DNA of 64,000 bases, taken from the NCBI RefSeq assembly GCF_910592395.1, contig NC_088324.1, positions 10,504,953 through 10,568,952 on the forward strand. Reading direction: 5' to 3'. Source of the DNA: Lineus longissimus (taxonomy: Eukaryota > Nemertea > Pilidiophora > Heteronemertea > Lineidae). Shown piece by piece: positions 48,190-59,798 of the stretch. Below the pieces are notes generated by a model. That model searched no databases, had not been told where the DNA came from, and was given only the letters and a program-made list of their open reading frames with translations. Position numbers and translations under genes: made by a program. Each line of letters begins with the position of its first letter. Position 1 is the first letter of the stretch.

Positions 48190-49775
48190 ATCATGAATAT
48201 CGCAGTTGTTCTAATGCATGGCAACAAGTGGCAGTAGGACACATATATGGATGAAATGCCTTATTCTTATGGTAAATTATGCAATTACATCCCTGGGCCA
48301 ATACATTACCGTCGCTGCAGTGTAGAAAACAGCAAGTAGCACACATCAATGCTCATATAGACTATATTTGCACCATCTTACCTTACGCTCATCTTGACCC
48401 GCAATGTCTTGAGATCACTAAATCACTCACGTTTGTGGAGTTCGATAGTGGTGACGCAAACGTCTGAGAGTCAGGATGCCTTACACCAGGAAAGAATTCC
48501 GAGAAAAGTCCTTTCCGTCGTATCTTAAAACATAAGTAATGGATTTTTGGAAATGAGCGACTAATAATTACAAGCAAAATCACAAGCTCTGGCATCATTG
48601 TGTGTGGTTATCGAATTTTACATTTCCCCGGTGACGCGAAGGGCTCTGGGCAAGCATGAGCTCGAGCAACAATATCGATGGCCGACGAGGTTTTTATAAT
48701 TAATTAGTCGTCAGCTTTCGTGCTTGGCCCTATCAAAACACGTTACCTTGTCCGAATGCAATAGCTAGAACAGGACACGTTCATAAAGGAGATATTTTCT
48801 ACTTTCATTGGTATCGGCTACAATTGTCACCGCTCACTGCTTGATAAAAAGTCTGGCAAGAATACTCGACGTTCGATTTGTAGCCCGGATCTACAAATAA
48901 GGCGGGCATAACCGATCGACTTATTTTGTCGTGCTGTCATCTTTGAGGCGACAAGGTAATGATTTACTCGGTGAAATAAACAAAGATTATACTTTCGATC
49001 TTGACTTCTTCAGGCTTCCAGTTTGTTTGATCTCATTACCTTCATATGTACAAAAACTCATTAATGAGTTTTAGGCAATAAGTATACGCATATTTTTGAC
49101 ACTTCTCCAATCGAGCAAGATTTATCGATCACCAATCAAACACCCAGACACTACCAGTGATTGTTTTGATCTTCATAAACTGGTGTAACATCGAAATTTT
49201 GCTTCTTTTTTGTTCGTTCGACCACGCCATCCATTGTACACTACCACTTAAAGTCAAAAATAAAATGAATGCACTATTACTGTCGTTTGAGTGTTTAATT
49301 TGTGACTACTAATAACACCAATCAAGCCTGCTCGGGTGCAAAAGTACTGAAATGGCTTTTGCGCAATAATGAATACAGGCCGGGAATCGCGATAAAACGA
49401 AGTGAAAACCGAATATTTCAGCTACTCCTGGTTTAAACTGGGTAAAGAAGATTTAATGCATATTTGGGGAGTTCTTCCAAATGAAAAGTACGTGTATATG
49501 AGTTTATGGAGGCGCCCAGTAGATGGAAGGACAGAGCTCGTTTTTAGACGACATTTGACGTCACCTTCGTTGTGGGTGGATGGAAGAAAAACATTTCGAA
49601 CAGAAAAACGCGAGGAATCGGCTGAGTGCACAAGACAATTATCAATTCGCTAGTTTTCTTATTCGTAAACACGTGAGGCGGATATTGATAAACGCTTGAG
49701 GAAATATACTGTGTCTCCTCACGACAACTAGTCAAGTTCTATTCGACTCAACTCATTGCTTGGAATAATTTCAAA
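48190..49775. other. intergenic, upstream of the LamG gene
   Basis: No supported exon. The frame at 49402-49653 has no partner exon. The promoter and 5' UTR of the LamG gene should lie at the right end; no clear TATA box is seen. Confidence 0.35.
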
Positions 49776-52700
49776 ATGAATCGGGTGACCGTCATTTTAC
49801 TTCTTGTTTCCATTTTGGATCAAATACTAAAAGGTAAGGAACGTTTTGGTTACAATCGCAATATATTGTCCATAGAGCTAATAGCGATCAGTTGACGCTC
49901 AGCTCTCTACTCAATATTATTTCTTTTTTTTACTTTTTGGTTATGTTTTCCTCTTTGCTAACTAAGATTCCATCCATATAAATGCTTTGCCGGTATCGTT
50001 AGAGGTTCTGGAGTACAAACCATTGGTAGGATTTCTTTTAAGTCAGGTTTTTAATAATCTTGCCTTACTTCGCGACCAAACAGGCTTTTCTCATTTTTCA
50101 TTAAACATGGTGTAGCGAAATTAAAATCTCAAATGGCTCCAAAGTAGATAACAAATTACTTGGTTTGTAAATCTCTGAACTGATCTCTAACTAGATTGGG
50201 TCAAAAACTGTGAAGAAATCGGCCCAGTAGTTTTTGCACAGCGACCAGAAATGACGGTACATTTTACCTATGAAACAGCCTCATTATGTGCAAGTAGAAA
50301 TGTGAAATTCCAAAGATGATGATCCGTATCCAAATAAAAGTTAGCACTATGGCAAGCTCAACGTCATACATCTATACAGTTGCAAATGTTCCACTTTATA
50401 GTTTATTCATGAAATATCTCCGATGGGTGCCAATCACGTGTTTTTATGACAATCGCTGTCACAGAGGTCTGATGTGGCTCGTTGTTGTTGGAGATTGAGG
50501 TTGGTCGCTTCACATATATACCTCTACCGACAATTCTGCAACGCTGTATAAACGTTGTAGCAAATCAGCGCTCATCTGTCGGAGTCGCTGCTTATAAAAA
50601 AAACAAATAGCGACTGCAGCGTCATTGTGACAGAGGTTGATGTTTATGACACTCATTCCGAGGACGTTGAATCATTGCCACAATCGGCAGAGTTTGGAAC
50701 AATTTTTCTAGATATTGTTTCCGGTTACGCATGCGCATGAATGGGACCCGTAGAAGAGTCTGGTATGGAAATGCGCGACCCGATACAAAATCTAAAAAAT
50801 TTGTATTTCAAATTTTGTAATCAAAATTTGCTTTTTAAGGCGCTTATTCAGAATTCTCAATGGAATTTTGCCACATCGATGCGGAGGGTTCGGTATGGTC
50901 GATTTTATATCCTCGGCCTACGAGTATATGCGGCCCAAGAAGAATTCGTCTGACAACAATACAAAACATTGTTTGACAGTATACATACATGTAGTCATGG
51001 TTGGCTCCGAATACAGTGTAAAACGTTATATCAAATTTTATATATCATTCCTTTAATGAAAACGATTTTTCACCTATCAAACCATGCAAATGTAATGGAT
51101 GAAGCGCACGCAACTCAAATTCGAAATCGATATTTCAAACGTCCGTTAAGTTCCACTTCAGCGAAAAACAGTTGAATTGTTGGGATAAGTTTAGTTGGGT
51201 AGTAGGGGCGTCTACCCGGCCTATCGTCCCTTCGGTGATCCAATTTCATTGTATTCCGTGGAGAATACGGAAGATATGCTGGTGGTAAGAGTGATTTATT
51301 AACTGATCCAACTACAACATCACGGTTGAATGTCTGGTCTTAGTTTTTAAAATACGTGTACTTAACACTACAAACCACCTATTGCAATTCATTACCAGCA
51401 ATTCCCAACCCATTGGATTTACTGCTAGGAGATGTTGAAACCATTTTTAGAAATAAAATGAAAACGTTGAAAAAAGAATGTTGTGGATACACGGACCCGT
51501 GACCACCAGACCGAAAGTCCAGCATTCTAACCGTTGAACCACAGAGGTTTTCATGTTTGAGTGGAGATTTTCTTCGCCTGTAATAGCCAGGCAATGGCGA
51601 TATGAACCTTGTGTTAATAGAGCGACAATTTTGAGGAAAACCATTGCGGTTCACAAGAATCTCCAGTAGATCCTGTACGCACATATGTACTGCAGTGCAT
51701 TTATTGTGTATCTTCATTTTTCAGGGGCCGAATGCCAGGGTAAGTATTCTAATACAGTTGGTTGGCAATATCAAATATCATGTGTCTTGCGCGAAGGAAA
51801 TGCATCATGCATCATCTATGCATGGGCTATTGCAAGTCTATCTTCCACCTATTGAGGCTTCACGTCCATCCGTCGCGTGACCGATATGAAGACAGACCTG
51901 GCTCAGGTTGATCGCAATACTACTTTTTTTTCAATGTGGTACGCATGCGCATCTCCCTGCACCCGCGTAGTAATACTTGAAGTAGATCCTAAAAACAACG
52001 TGCACAAAAGCTACATGTCTTCCAGCTTCTTTGCGGTAGAGGTTGCCCGAAATCTAACCACTGTTTAGAAGCGTGGTAAACTTTATTAATGCTAACAGAT
52101 ATTAAGTCGTTTTAAGGCAGAAGGCTCAAAGTCACCCTGCGCAGCACAACTGTCGGACAATATATTATGATTTAGATTTTCTCTTCTCCTTCCTAAGCCA
52201 AATCAAATAAGCCCTGTATAATTATCTCAGAGGAATGTGTACATACTTCTACCTTTCCTTTTGCTAGATGTAGATGTGCCCAAACCACTGGCCTTTTTAC
52301 CTCTCAACCCAAAGACGTACGAAACACGCGATATTTCCGACAACCGATTCCTAACAACACCACACAACATCGTACCAAGCGATGGGCCATGCAACATCGC
52401 AAACACAGGGTATAGGCTGGACAAAAGCATGCATTCCAAAATTCACATCAAGAATGATGGGAGGTTAGCAGTGCAGACCTTTACTGTAGCGATGTACATT
52501 AAACCAACTCTTGGTGGAGTTCCATTGTTTGAATACATGACGACGAATGAAACAGAAACAAAGTATTGTCGTGTAAATTTCTGGATTTACCCAGAAAACG
52601 GGCTGTTCTTCAACTTGAAACACAAGCTAAATGGCGAATTCAAATCGGAGAGTTTTAAAACGACCTTAGCCGCGCCGTTCAACATGTGGTCCTTCGTGGC

Positions 52701-55700
52701 AATTACATTTGACAATAAAACCACGCCCGAAGGTTATCAAACCACAAGGTTATTTCTTGACGACCAAATACGTACCAAGACATTCGAAAAAATAGGCAGC
52801 ATCTTGACCTCTGGTGATATCTTGCTTGGAGCGAGAGAACCAAATAATCCCCCACACGCGGGGCAACGCTATATATATTTCACAGGAAACATGGCGAATG
52901 TCTTGTTTTTCGACAGAGCCTTATCCGTTGAGCAGGTCCGGAGTTTAAGGTTGGACTGTTTTCAAGGTAGGAAGTTTTCAAATTAAAAACAGGATCTACG
53001 TGTCCCTCTTAATAATATGTGGGGCAGCATTGAAGCATCAGAGCTTTGAAAGATAGCAAATATGAGTACGTGACCGTAAAATAAGCGACCCACTCCAAAG
53101 TGTACTTAATTCCGCCTACTACCTCCTTCCGATGGTGGTTAAATGTGAAAATTTTACCATTGTGTTCCGCAAAAAAGACCCAGCTCCAAATACCCAAGTA
53201 AAATAAGAACTATCCAATTCCCCAGCACATGACCTGTCCCTGTAACAGTGTATTAAACCTTTATTTCTAAGACTCATAGTGCTTAAGTCATCATAAATTT
53301 ACTCCGTCCTCACAGGTTCTCCACCTACGCCGATAGGGTTTTGGCCCTTAAACCCGATGACCTTCGGTACGTCAGACACCTCGATGAACAGCATCAGCAC
53401 CACAGCAAACAAACTCGCCCACAGTGAGGGTCCATGCAGCATCCTCGACACAGGTTACGGGTTCGATTACCACGCCAAATCACACATAGCCATAGCAAAG
53501 TCTGGCATATTGGCGGTGCAAAGCTTTACTGCCACAGTTTATGTAAATCCAGACGCAGACAAATATACCTCCTGTATATTCGAATATTTTTACAACCCAA
53601 ACAAAGTCGACTTTGGCTTACGCTGCTTCATACGATTGAAAGACGAAGTAAGACGGCTATACTGTAACTTTGAGAGCACAAGCGGCCCATTACCAGTTAA
53701 TTCGAACTTAACCATTGCCCTAAATACCTGGTCCTTCGTCGCAGTAAGTCTTGACAAAATTGGGAAGATTGTCACGATGATGGTGAACGAGCGAACATTC
53801 TCCGAGTCGTTTACATCAATGGGCGATCTAAAAACGGACGGTGAACTAGTTTTGGGCGCAAGGTCTCCTCCAAATCCAAACTTGAGGCCCGGTTACTTCT
53901 CTGGGAAGATGGCGAACTTCAAGATATTCGATAGGGCACTCACGGCGCAGGAAATGAACAAACAGAAGATGAAATGTCCCATAGGTAAGAACAGCTGTTC
54001 TTATACAAAGCACGACAACCTGGTTTGACACAACAACGACCAGCACTGAATAAAGTCATGAGCGTTTGGCGTTGAATGCACCAACAAAAAGGCATAGAAA
54101 AAGGATATGAAAATTGGCGTTCCACTTAGCAACGCGATTGTTTTTAGATACATCAGACAACCTCGAAGTTTCACATGAAATAATACATTTTCATGTGAAA
54201 AGGACAGTAGTTGCGCCTCCAACAGACCAGATAAGAACTTGATATTTTTGCCTTCTAATCTATTCTAGGAGAGGCAAACAAGATCAAGTAGGTTTGGTCA
54301 GGTCATTCTGACGCTTCAATGCCCGTCTTCTCTCTCTTTTAGCCTTTTGGCCCTTGGACCCTACCAAGTCCGGTTATGACGAAGTAACCAGGAACTTCCT
54401 CTACACCGTCTCCCATGGCACCCTCAGCCCGACGGTTGGCCCGTGCGGCTATCCAAACACCGCCTACAACTTCAATGCAACTACGAACTCCTACCTTCGA
54501 ACACCAAAATCAGATCACTTGAAAATGCAAGGAAGTTTTACAGTCGCAATGAGGATTCGGGTCATGACTCAAGCCGATATGCCAATCTTGGAATATTGTA
54601 GCTCGATTTCTCGACGTGGAATCCATTTTTGGCTCTTCCCGACTTTAAATAAACGCTATGTTAGGACTGGTAGAAGACCTGCTTTCAGTAATCTTAAAGT
54701 ACCGGTTGGAAAGTGGTCTCTGGTGGCTGTCAGCTACAATGCAGTCGAGAAAAAGGTACTTTTCGTTGTCGACAATCAGGAAGATTATCATACTGAGAAT
54801 TTATCTAATTTGAGGACAGATCTTCCGCTCTGTATTGGCGCCCGATTAAAGCCTAGAGCCTACTTTGACGGTGATATGTCATCAGTGATAATATTCAACC
54901 ACGCACTTACGCCAAAGGAGATCCGGATGGCACTGCCTAAGTGCCAGCAAGGTAAACTACATTTGTATGTCAAGATTAACTGCTTGACTGGGAGTTCAGA
55001 GCAGGAATTAAAATGTATGCTAGACTGTTACGGATTCAGTTTTGATACTGGTTCTCTGTCACGACGTTAGAACTGCTCCCTATTAGATTGTTCTCAAGTG
55101 AAGAATTATGGAACAGCTAGACCCGATCTCCAACTAGTTCATTAGCGTCTAACATTGACAAAGCCATTCAGGTTGGAAGTATTTTTATAAACTTGATGGT
55201 TGCAACCCCTCTAAGGGTTCTGGATAAACTTTAATGATGAGAATTTGTGTAGGTATAAAGCAAAGAATGAAAACAATACTATTTTCCCTGATTTACATGT
55301 ACATGTACCGAAGAGAATATCCGTTTCTTTACCAAAATTTCATTACTTCGCTTTCCGTCCCTTTTTTATGTGGTATTAGAAAGTTTTAGATGCTGATCCG
55401 AGAACGAGAACGAAGTGCCTTCTCTTCTCTGGTGGCGTCATCAAGTCCGGTTGATTATTTGTATAAATGTTTCTAAGGATACCTAACATTTGAGATACAT
55501 TGTTTCATTGCATTTCTGACAACCGGCAACGCGATAGCCGGCGTCATCAAAATGTCACCTCGTTTTCATTCTCGGATCAAAATATGAACCGCTCCAATGA
55601 ACCTTAATTAACTCTCTGTTTGTCGTGTGTAGGTACTCTCAAACCCTTGGGACACTGGCCTCTCGACTCCAAAACATTTGGAACAAAAGACGTTGATGGA

Positions 55701-58700
55701 CTATTTACAGGAACTTCTACCAACCTGACCGCTATAGCCGGTCCGTGTGGCGCGCCTGGGACTGCATATACCTTCGACAAAACGCTCAAGTCACACATCA
55801 GAATCAACGCACATAAGAGATTGGAATTCAAAAAGGATTTTACGCTAGCTTTGTTTATCAACCCAAAAAAAGGCAATAGTCCTCTTATGGAATACGGGAA
55901 CATAGGTTCTGGTATCACGTTGTGGCTTTATCCAGAGTATACATTGAATGTACAACTCGCATATGGCTCCTCCGGCAAAAAGGAACGCGTCAAATCCTAT
56001 TTGGAAGTAAGTAAGGAGAAATGGACCTTTGTTGCGGTCACATATAGTAATACACAAGGAGTAATGACATTTCACATAGACGTTACAGCTGAACAGTATC
56101 CATCCATTGGCAGGATCTCAGACTTCTTGACTTCCGGTGACGTCATATTCGGTGGCCGATTGAGCGGCTCTGGCGAAGTTGATCCTGCTCAAGGGTACAC
56201 AGGAGCCATGGCTGGTGTTATGATCTTTGACAGAGTGATTACTGCTGACGAAATGAGGAAACTGCGGACCAGTTGTCCAAGATGTGAGTCCCGCATCATC
56301 AGATACATATTTTTAGAAAAACGATCACTAAAAGAGAAATCTAGCATAAATGGACTGTAAAAAATGATGTTTTGCGTATACAGTGTTCATCTCACTGCAG
56401 TGATAGAATGAGTGCGATAACGCTATCTTTGGCCTCCTGTCGTACATGTATACCCCTTTTAGGACCTTAGGATCAACATGACGGTCGAAGGAAGTCGGAT
56501 TATGCATCCGGTCAACCATGCGTATTGCAAAGTACATGTAACAGGGTAAAAATTGAAAGCCGTAATCAAAGAATAACTATTCGTTCGCATGGATAACCGG
56601 AAGCAAATCTGGAAAAAAATCCATCTTCCGTCTGCCGACTGCCGATTCAAAAGTCTCAAAGAAGTATCCATCAAAGGGGATGCGATCACTTTTGACAGTT
56701 TCACACCTAAGCTGTCATAATAAGTCATGTTTAATCATACATGGAACTTTTTTTCAGACGTTGGCCCAGCAAGTGAAGTAAAGGATGACGCTCGTTCAGT
56801 GGTGGTGTGTCCTGATAGACGAGTCGGCCTGACCTGCTTATGCAATAAAGACTTCTTCTGCGATGGGTCCTACTTTGCCGGAAATGGTGACTGTACCGCT
56901 GTATATGCCTACGGCGGGAAGTCGATAAAAGCACGTTCTTTTTTAGTTTAAAACTTTGCATGTCAAGATAGTACATGTACATGTACCACAATATAAGTAA
57001 ATGTTAACATCATGGAGGCATTTACACCATGCCGAGTTTGAAGGTGTTTAGTATAACCCGGAAATTACATGTAGCGGGCTGACATTACCCAAAAACGAGA
57101 AGTGGGTCAGACCCGGTTTTGGACGGGATCAAAATCTATATAGCGTTGACAGAAATATATGTAGCCCGGTTATAACATTAAGCGAGTTCTATATATCTGC
57201 ACAAAGATGAGTTTTGAGATTTAGTCATTCCGTGAACTTTGGTCGGATAGTCACATAGTCACCTATAGTTTCGTAATAGCATTTTTTCAGTCGCACTTAA
57301 TTATTCTTCTAGTACTCGGTTTCCAGGCGGTGGTGACTTGTTCCTACCAGTCCGACCTGGTTCATCAACGGTTAGTACGCTCCTCAAATGGTGATGGTAG
57401 TTCCGGTAGTGCACCGAGAATATCCTGTCCGGATGGCTATGTTGTCTATGGCTGTTCACCTATTTCTTAGTAAGTTCTTTATCAGTTTGTTTTGCTGACC
57501 GTACATGTATAAAGCCATTAGTGATCCTTGTATTATGGTGTACATGCATGTGTTGTTTTAGCTTACTCTAGTTTCACCGATTTAAGACCACTTCATTCAT
57601 TACTACGAAATCGACACAAAGGTCTAACCAAAATATCACGTCATGACCATCAGAAAAATTGATGTCGCAAACCCATTTCTGTCCAAATTGAACATGCTAA
57701 ATACATGTAGTATCGAACGACCATGTGCTCGTTTTGATTGAATATATTCATCGGTGAAACTGGAGTACACGTATATGATACTTATAAATAGCAGATGTCA
57801 TTAAGAAGCACAGAACTTTAATTTGTTTTTAACAGGGCTATTTGAATATTTTTTTGATTCTATCAAATGCGACACTTAACGGAAATGAAAGTGAAAACAA
57901 AACTTCGCTCAAGCGAGAAAGATTGTGATGTCATGAACTGGATATAATTTGAAATTGTCCTTTTATAATTACATTTCATTATGACGACAGTTGGTCACAT
58001 ATGTACTCAACAAGTGTACCGACTATCCGCATGGAGAACACGTCATGCACTATAATAGATGATGACTGGACAAGGTCTGGGATTCAGGCGCAGTGCATGA
58101 AGGGTAGGAACTACTTTCAATCGGAAATAAATCTTTTTACGAATTATGAAATTCGAAATAACGTATCGTCAATTTTAGGGTGAAGCAAACTAACTGACGA
58201 CGATGAAGATCTTGTCACCTAAGCAATGTGTTATTTTAAGTTCTAAATTGCATGTGATGAATTAGATATCATCGGAATCACTAGTTACATGTAGAACTAT
58301 GCTAATTACAGAGAGTGTAACAATAACCTCGCACCCGCCCGCTCCCTGAATATAATGATATTCCATATTTCAGAGCCGAATCCATTCACAAATCCTTGCC
58401 TTGATGTCACGTGTAACGAAAAAGGGACATGCCAACCCCAGGGAATCACTGATTATACATGTTCGTGCAGTGGTGGCTACACTGGAAAGGACTGTCAGAC
58501 TGGTAAGTTTATTTTCAACTTCATTTTCGTCCAACTCAACTTTATTCACACCATCAGAAAGCTTACTTAGTAATATACAATGCATGTAAGTCGACTCCAG
58601 TGTTAAAAGCTCTTTTTTTATTTCAGCTCCAAACCCTTGCGGTGGTGTAACGTGTAACGGAAAAGGGACATGCCAATTCCAGGGAATCGCTAATTATACA

Positions 58701-59208
58701 TGTTCGTGCAATGGTGGCTACACCGGCAATGACTGCGAGACGGGTGAGGAACCAATTAAAATATACACTGAAGAAAACAATTCCTTAGATAAGTGTTATT
58801 TGAGGGACGTGACATCATACATAAAAAACTAAACCAGGCTCATCAGGGCCAATTTCATGGTTCTTCAAAAAAAGTTGAGTCACGAAGTTTTGTTTAACTT
58901 CAATTTGGTGTTCAGTCTATTAGATTCAACTAAAGAAGGGTGTTGAAGAGTCATGATACAAGGGAAGAAAACAAAATTAGGCAATTGAAACTACCCGCTT
59001 GTGTCCGGGTAGAATCAACTGCAGGTCAAAAATCCTGGTATCAAATTGATATCCTAACATTATTTACTTCATCTCAGCGCCCAATGCATGCTTTGGTAAA
59101 ACATGCAACGACAGAGGAACATGCAAGCTTCAGGGAGGCTCGGACTATGTATGTAAATCATGCACTGGCAGTTACACCGGCAAGGATTGTGAGACGGGTA
59201 AGAAATAA
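49776..59208 (+). CDS. secreted modular protein: 4 LamG-like, Cys-rich (PCSK9-tail-like), 3 EGF; 12 exons, ~1174 aa
   Basis: Exons: 49776-49833, 51725-51739, 52268-52966, 53316-53984, 54343-54951, 55633-56283, 56758-56934, 57313-57469, 57991-58103, 58374-58502, 58627-58743 and 59078-59208. The joined CDS is 3525 nt and ends TAA. Residues 1-19 (MNRVTVILLLVSILDQILK) are a signal peptide, and a 15-nt exon adds AECQ. Four LamG-like modules, a Cys-rich region and three EGF modules follow. Nearly all introns are phase 1, so most modules are symmetric exons of the kind moved by exon shuffling. The product should be extracellular, in matrix, mucus or body fluid, and could bind glycans or proteins. 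Weak points are the GTTCTT donor at 56935, the choice of acceptor at 57313, and whether the last exon stops at TAA or splices on at GTAAGA. Confidence 0.75.
51485..51547 (-). repeat. tRNA-Glu-like sequence, truncated
   Basis: On the minus strand TGTGGTTCAACGGTTAGAATGC is a good tRNA A-box/D arm. It is followed by an anticodon arm CTGGA-CTTTCGG-TCTGG that would present TTC (Glu). The T arm is disrupted (CACGGGTCCGTG) and the acceptor is not closed. It is probably a SINE head or pseudogene in intron 1 of the LamG gene. Confidence 0.45.
51725..51739 (+). other. 15-nt micro-exon of the LamG gene
   Basis: TTTTCAG|GGGCCGAATGCCAGG|GTAAGT has excellent splice sites at both ends. It keeps the phase (1 in, 1 out) between the signal-peptide exon and the first LamG exon, adding Ala-Glu-Cys-Gln. 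Confidence 0.65.
52268..56283 (+). other. four LamG/concanavalin-like modules, one per exon
   Basis: Each of exons 3-6 is 609-699 nt, phase 1-1, and encodes one module. Shared landmarks are a PLxxW/FPL(N/D)xKT-type start; GPC followed by TGY or TAY/F; a (F)T(V/A)A(M/L) strand; (M/K)WSFVAVT (module 1 NMWSFVAIT, 2 TWSFVAVS, 3 KWSLVAVS, 4 KWTFVAVT); LGAR/GGR; GxMAxxxxFDRALT; and a cysteine near the end. The pair of cysteines (GPC and the terminal one) probably forms a disulfide. This pattern is typical of the LamG-3/pentraxin-like superfamily. Modules 1, 2 and 4 look most alike. Introns between them are 350-680 nt. Confidence 0.82.
56758..58103 (+). other. Cys-rich modules resembling the PCSK9 C-terminal domain
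   Basis: Exons 7-9 encode two related units. Unit 1 has VVVCPDRRVGLTCLC, then DGSYFAGNGDCTAVYAYGGK. Unit 2 has PRISCPDGYVVYGCSPIS, then RMENTSCTIIDDDW and GIQAQC. The order (V-x-CP-x-G-Y-x3-GCS, an acidic/aromatic loop, a C-T/V stretch, then GxxAxAxC) recalls the Cys-rich repeats at the C-terminus of PCSK9, recognised by eye only. The phase 2 intron between the halves of unit 2 breaks the otherwise uniform phase 1 pattern. No protease domain is present. Confidence 0.55.
58374..59208 (+). other. three EGF-like modules, one per exon
   Basis: Exons 10-12 each encode one EGF module with six cysteines: PCLDVTCNEKGTCQPQG...YTCSCSGGYTGKDC, PCGGVTCNGKGTCQFQG...YTCSCNGGYTGNDC and ACFGKTCNDRGTCKLQG...YVCKSCTGSYTGKDC. 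The first two are near-identical in DNA, so that duplication is recent. They lack the D-x-D/N...calcium-binding pattern at the start. The third carries an extra residue between cysteines 4 and 5 (CKSC). The last exon reads ETGKK then stops, at the place where the other two splice. Confidence 0.88.
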
Positions 59209-59798
59209 GGACTGGTCCCACGTAACTTTTCAAAATACACTAAGCAAATACATTGCGGATAGTTATAGAATGAAGATATGATATCAACAAGTACATCAAC
59301 TCAACCAAATGAGCATATTTTGCATCGGCCCCCTGGCCATGGACATACACAGGCGAGAGTGTATACGTCCCAAAAAATCCTGATGAGTATATTTCTCTCG
59401 AAAATTCGGACATGGACTTGACTTCTGTTATATATCAAAACAACCAGAGATTTCTCCTGAGGCACATTTCCCTATCTTTTAATAAGATGAGTGGTGAGTA
59501 ATTTTTTTTGTTTCCCATCTTCCCGCATTCACACGCGCATGATGATGTGACAAGACGAATACAAGGTGAGTTTCCAGTGATTTCTATCCCGTAGTCTAAT
59601 TGCGATGGTGTATTTGGGGAACAATACATCTTGGACAGATTAATGCTAGCTCTGGACAATAAGGTATGGTTCTCTGATTAGAACATGCGGCTCAGTCACA
59701 CCCAACAACCATTATCATATAACAGTTGTGCAGGCTGGTTCGGCGACGACTGAAAGCTTAGAAATGCATCTTCAGCAGTGTATTTCTCAGTCAGTGAA
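59209..59798. other. convergent intergenic space between LamG gene and stress protein gene 3
   Basis: The two genes end tail to tail. I found no further EGF exon before 59.8 kb. No AATAAA is evident for the plus-strand gene; TTTAAT near 59477 could be an ATTAAA signal for the minus-strand gene. Confidence 0.4.
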
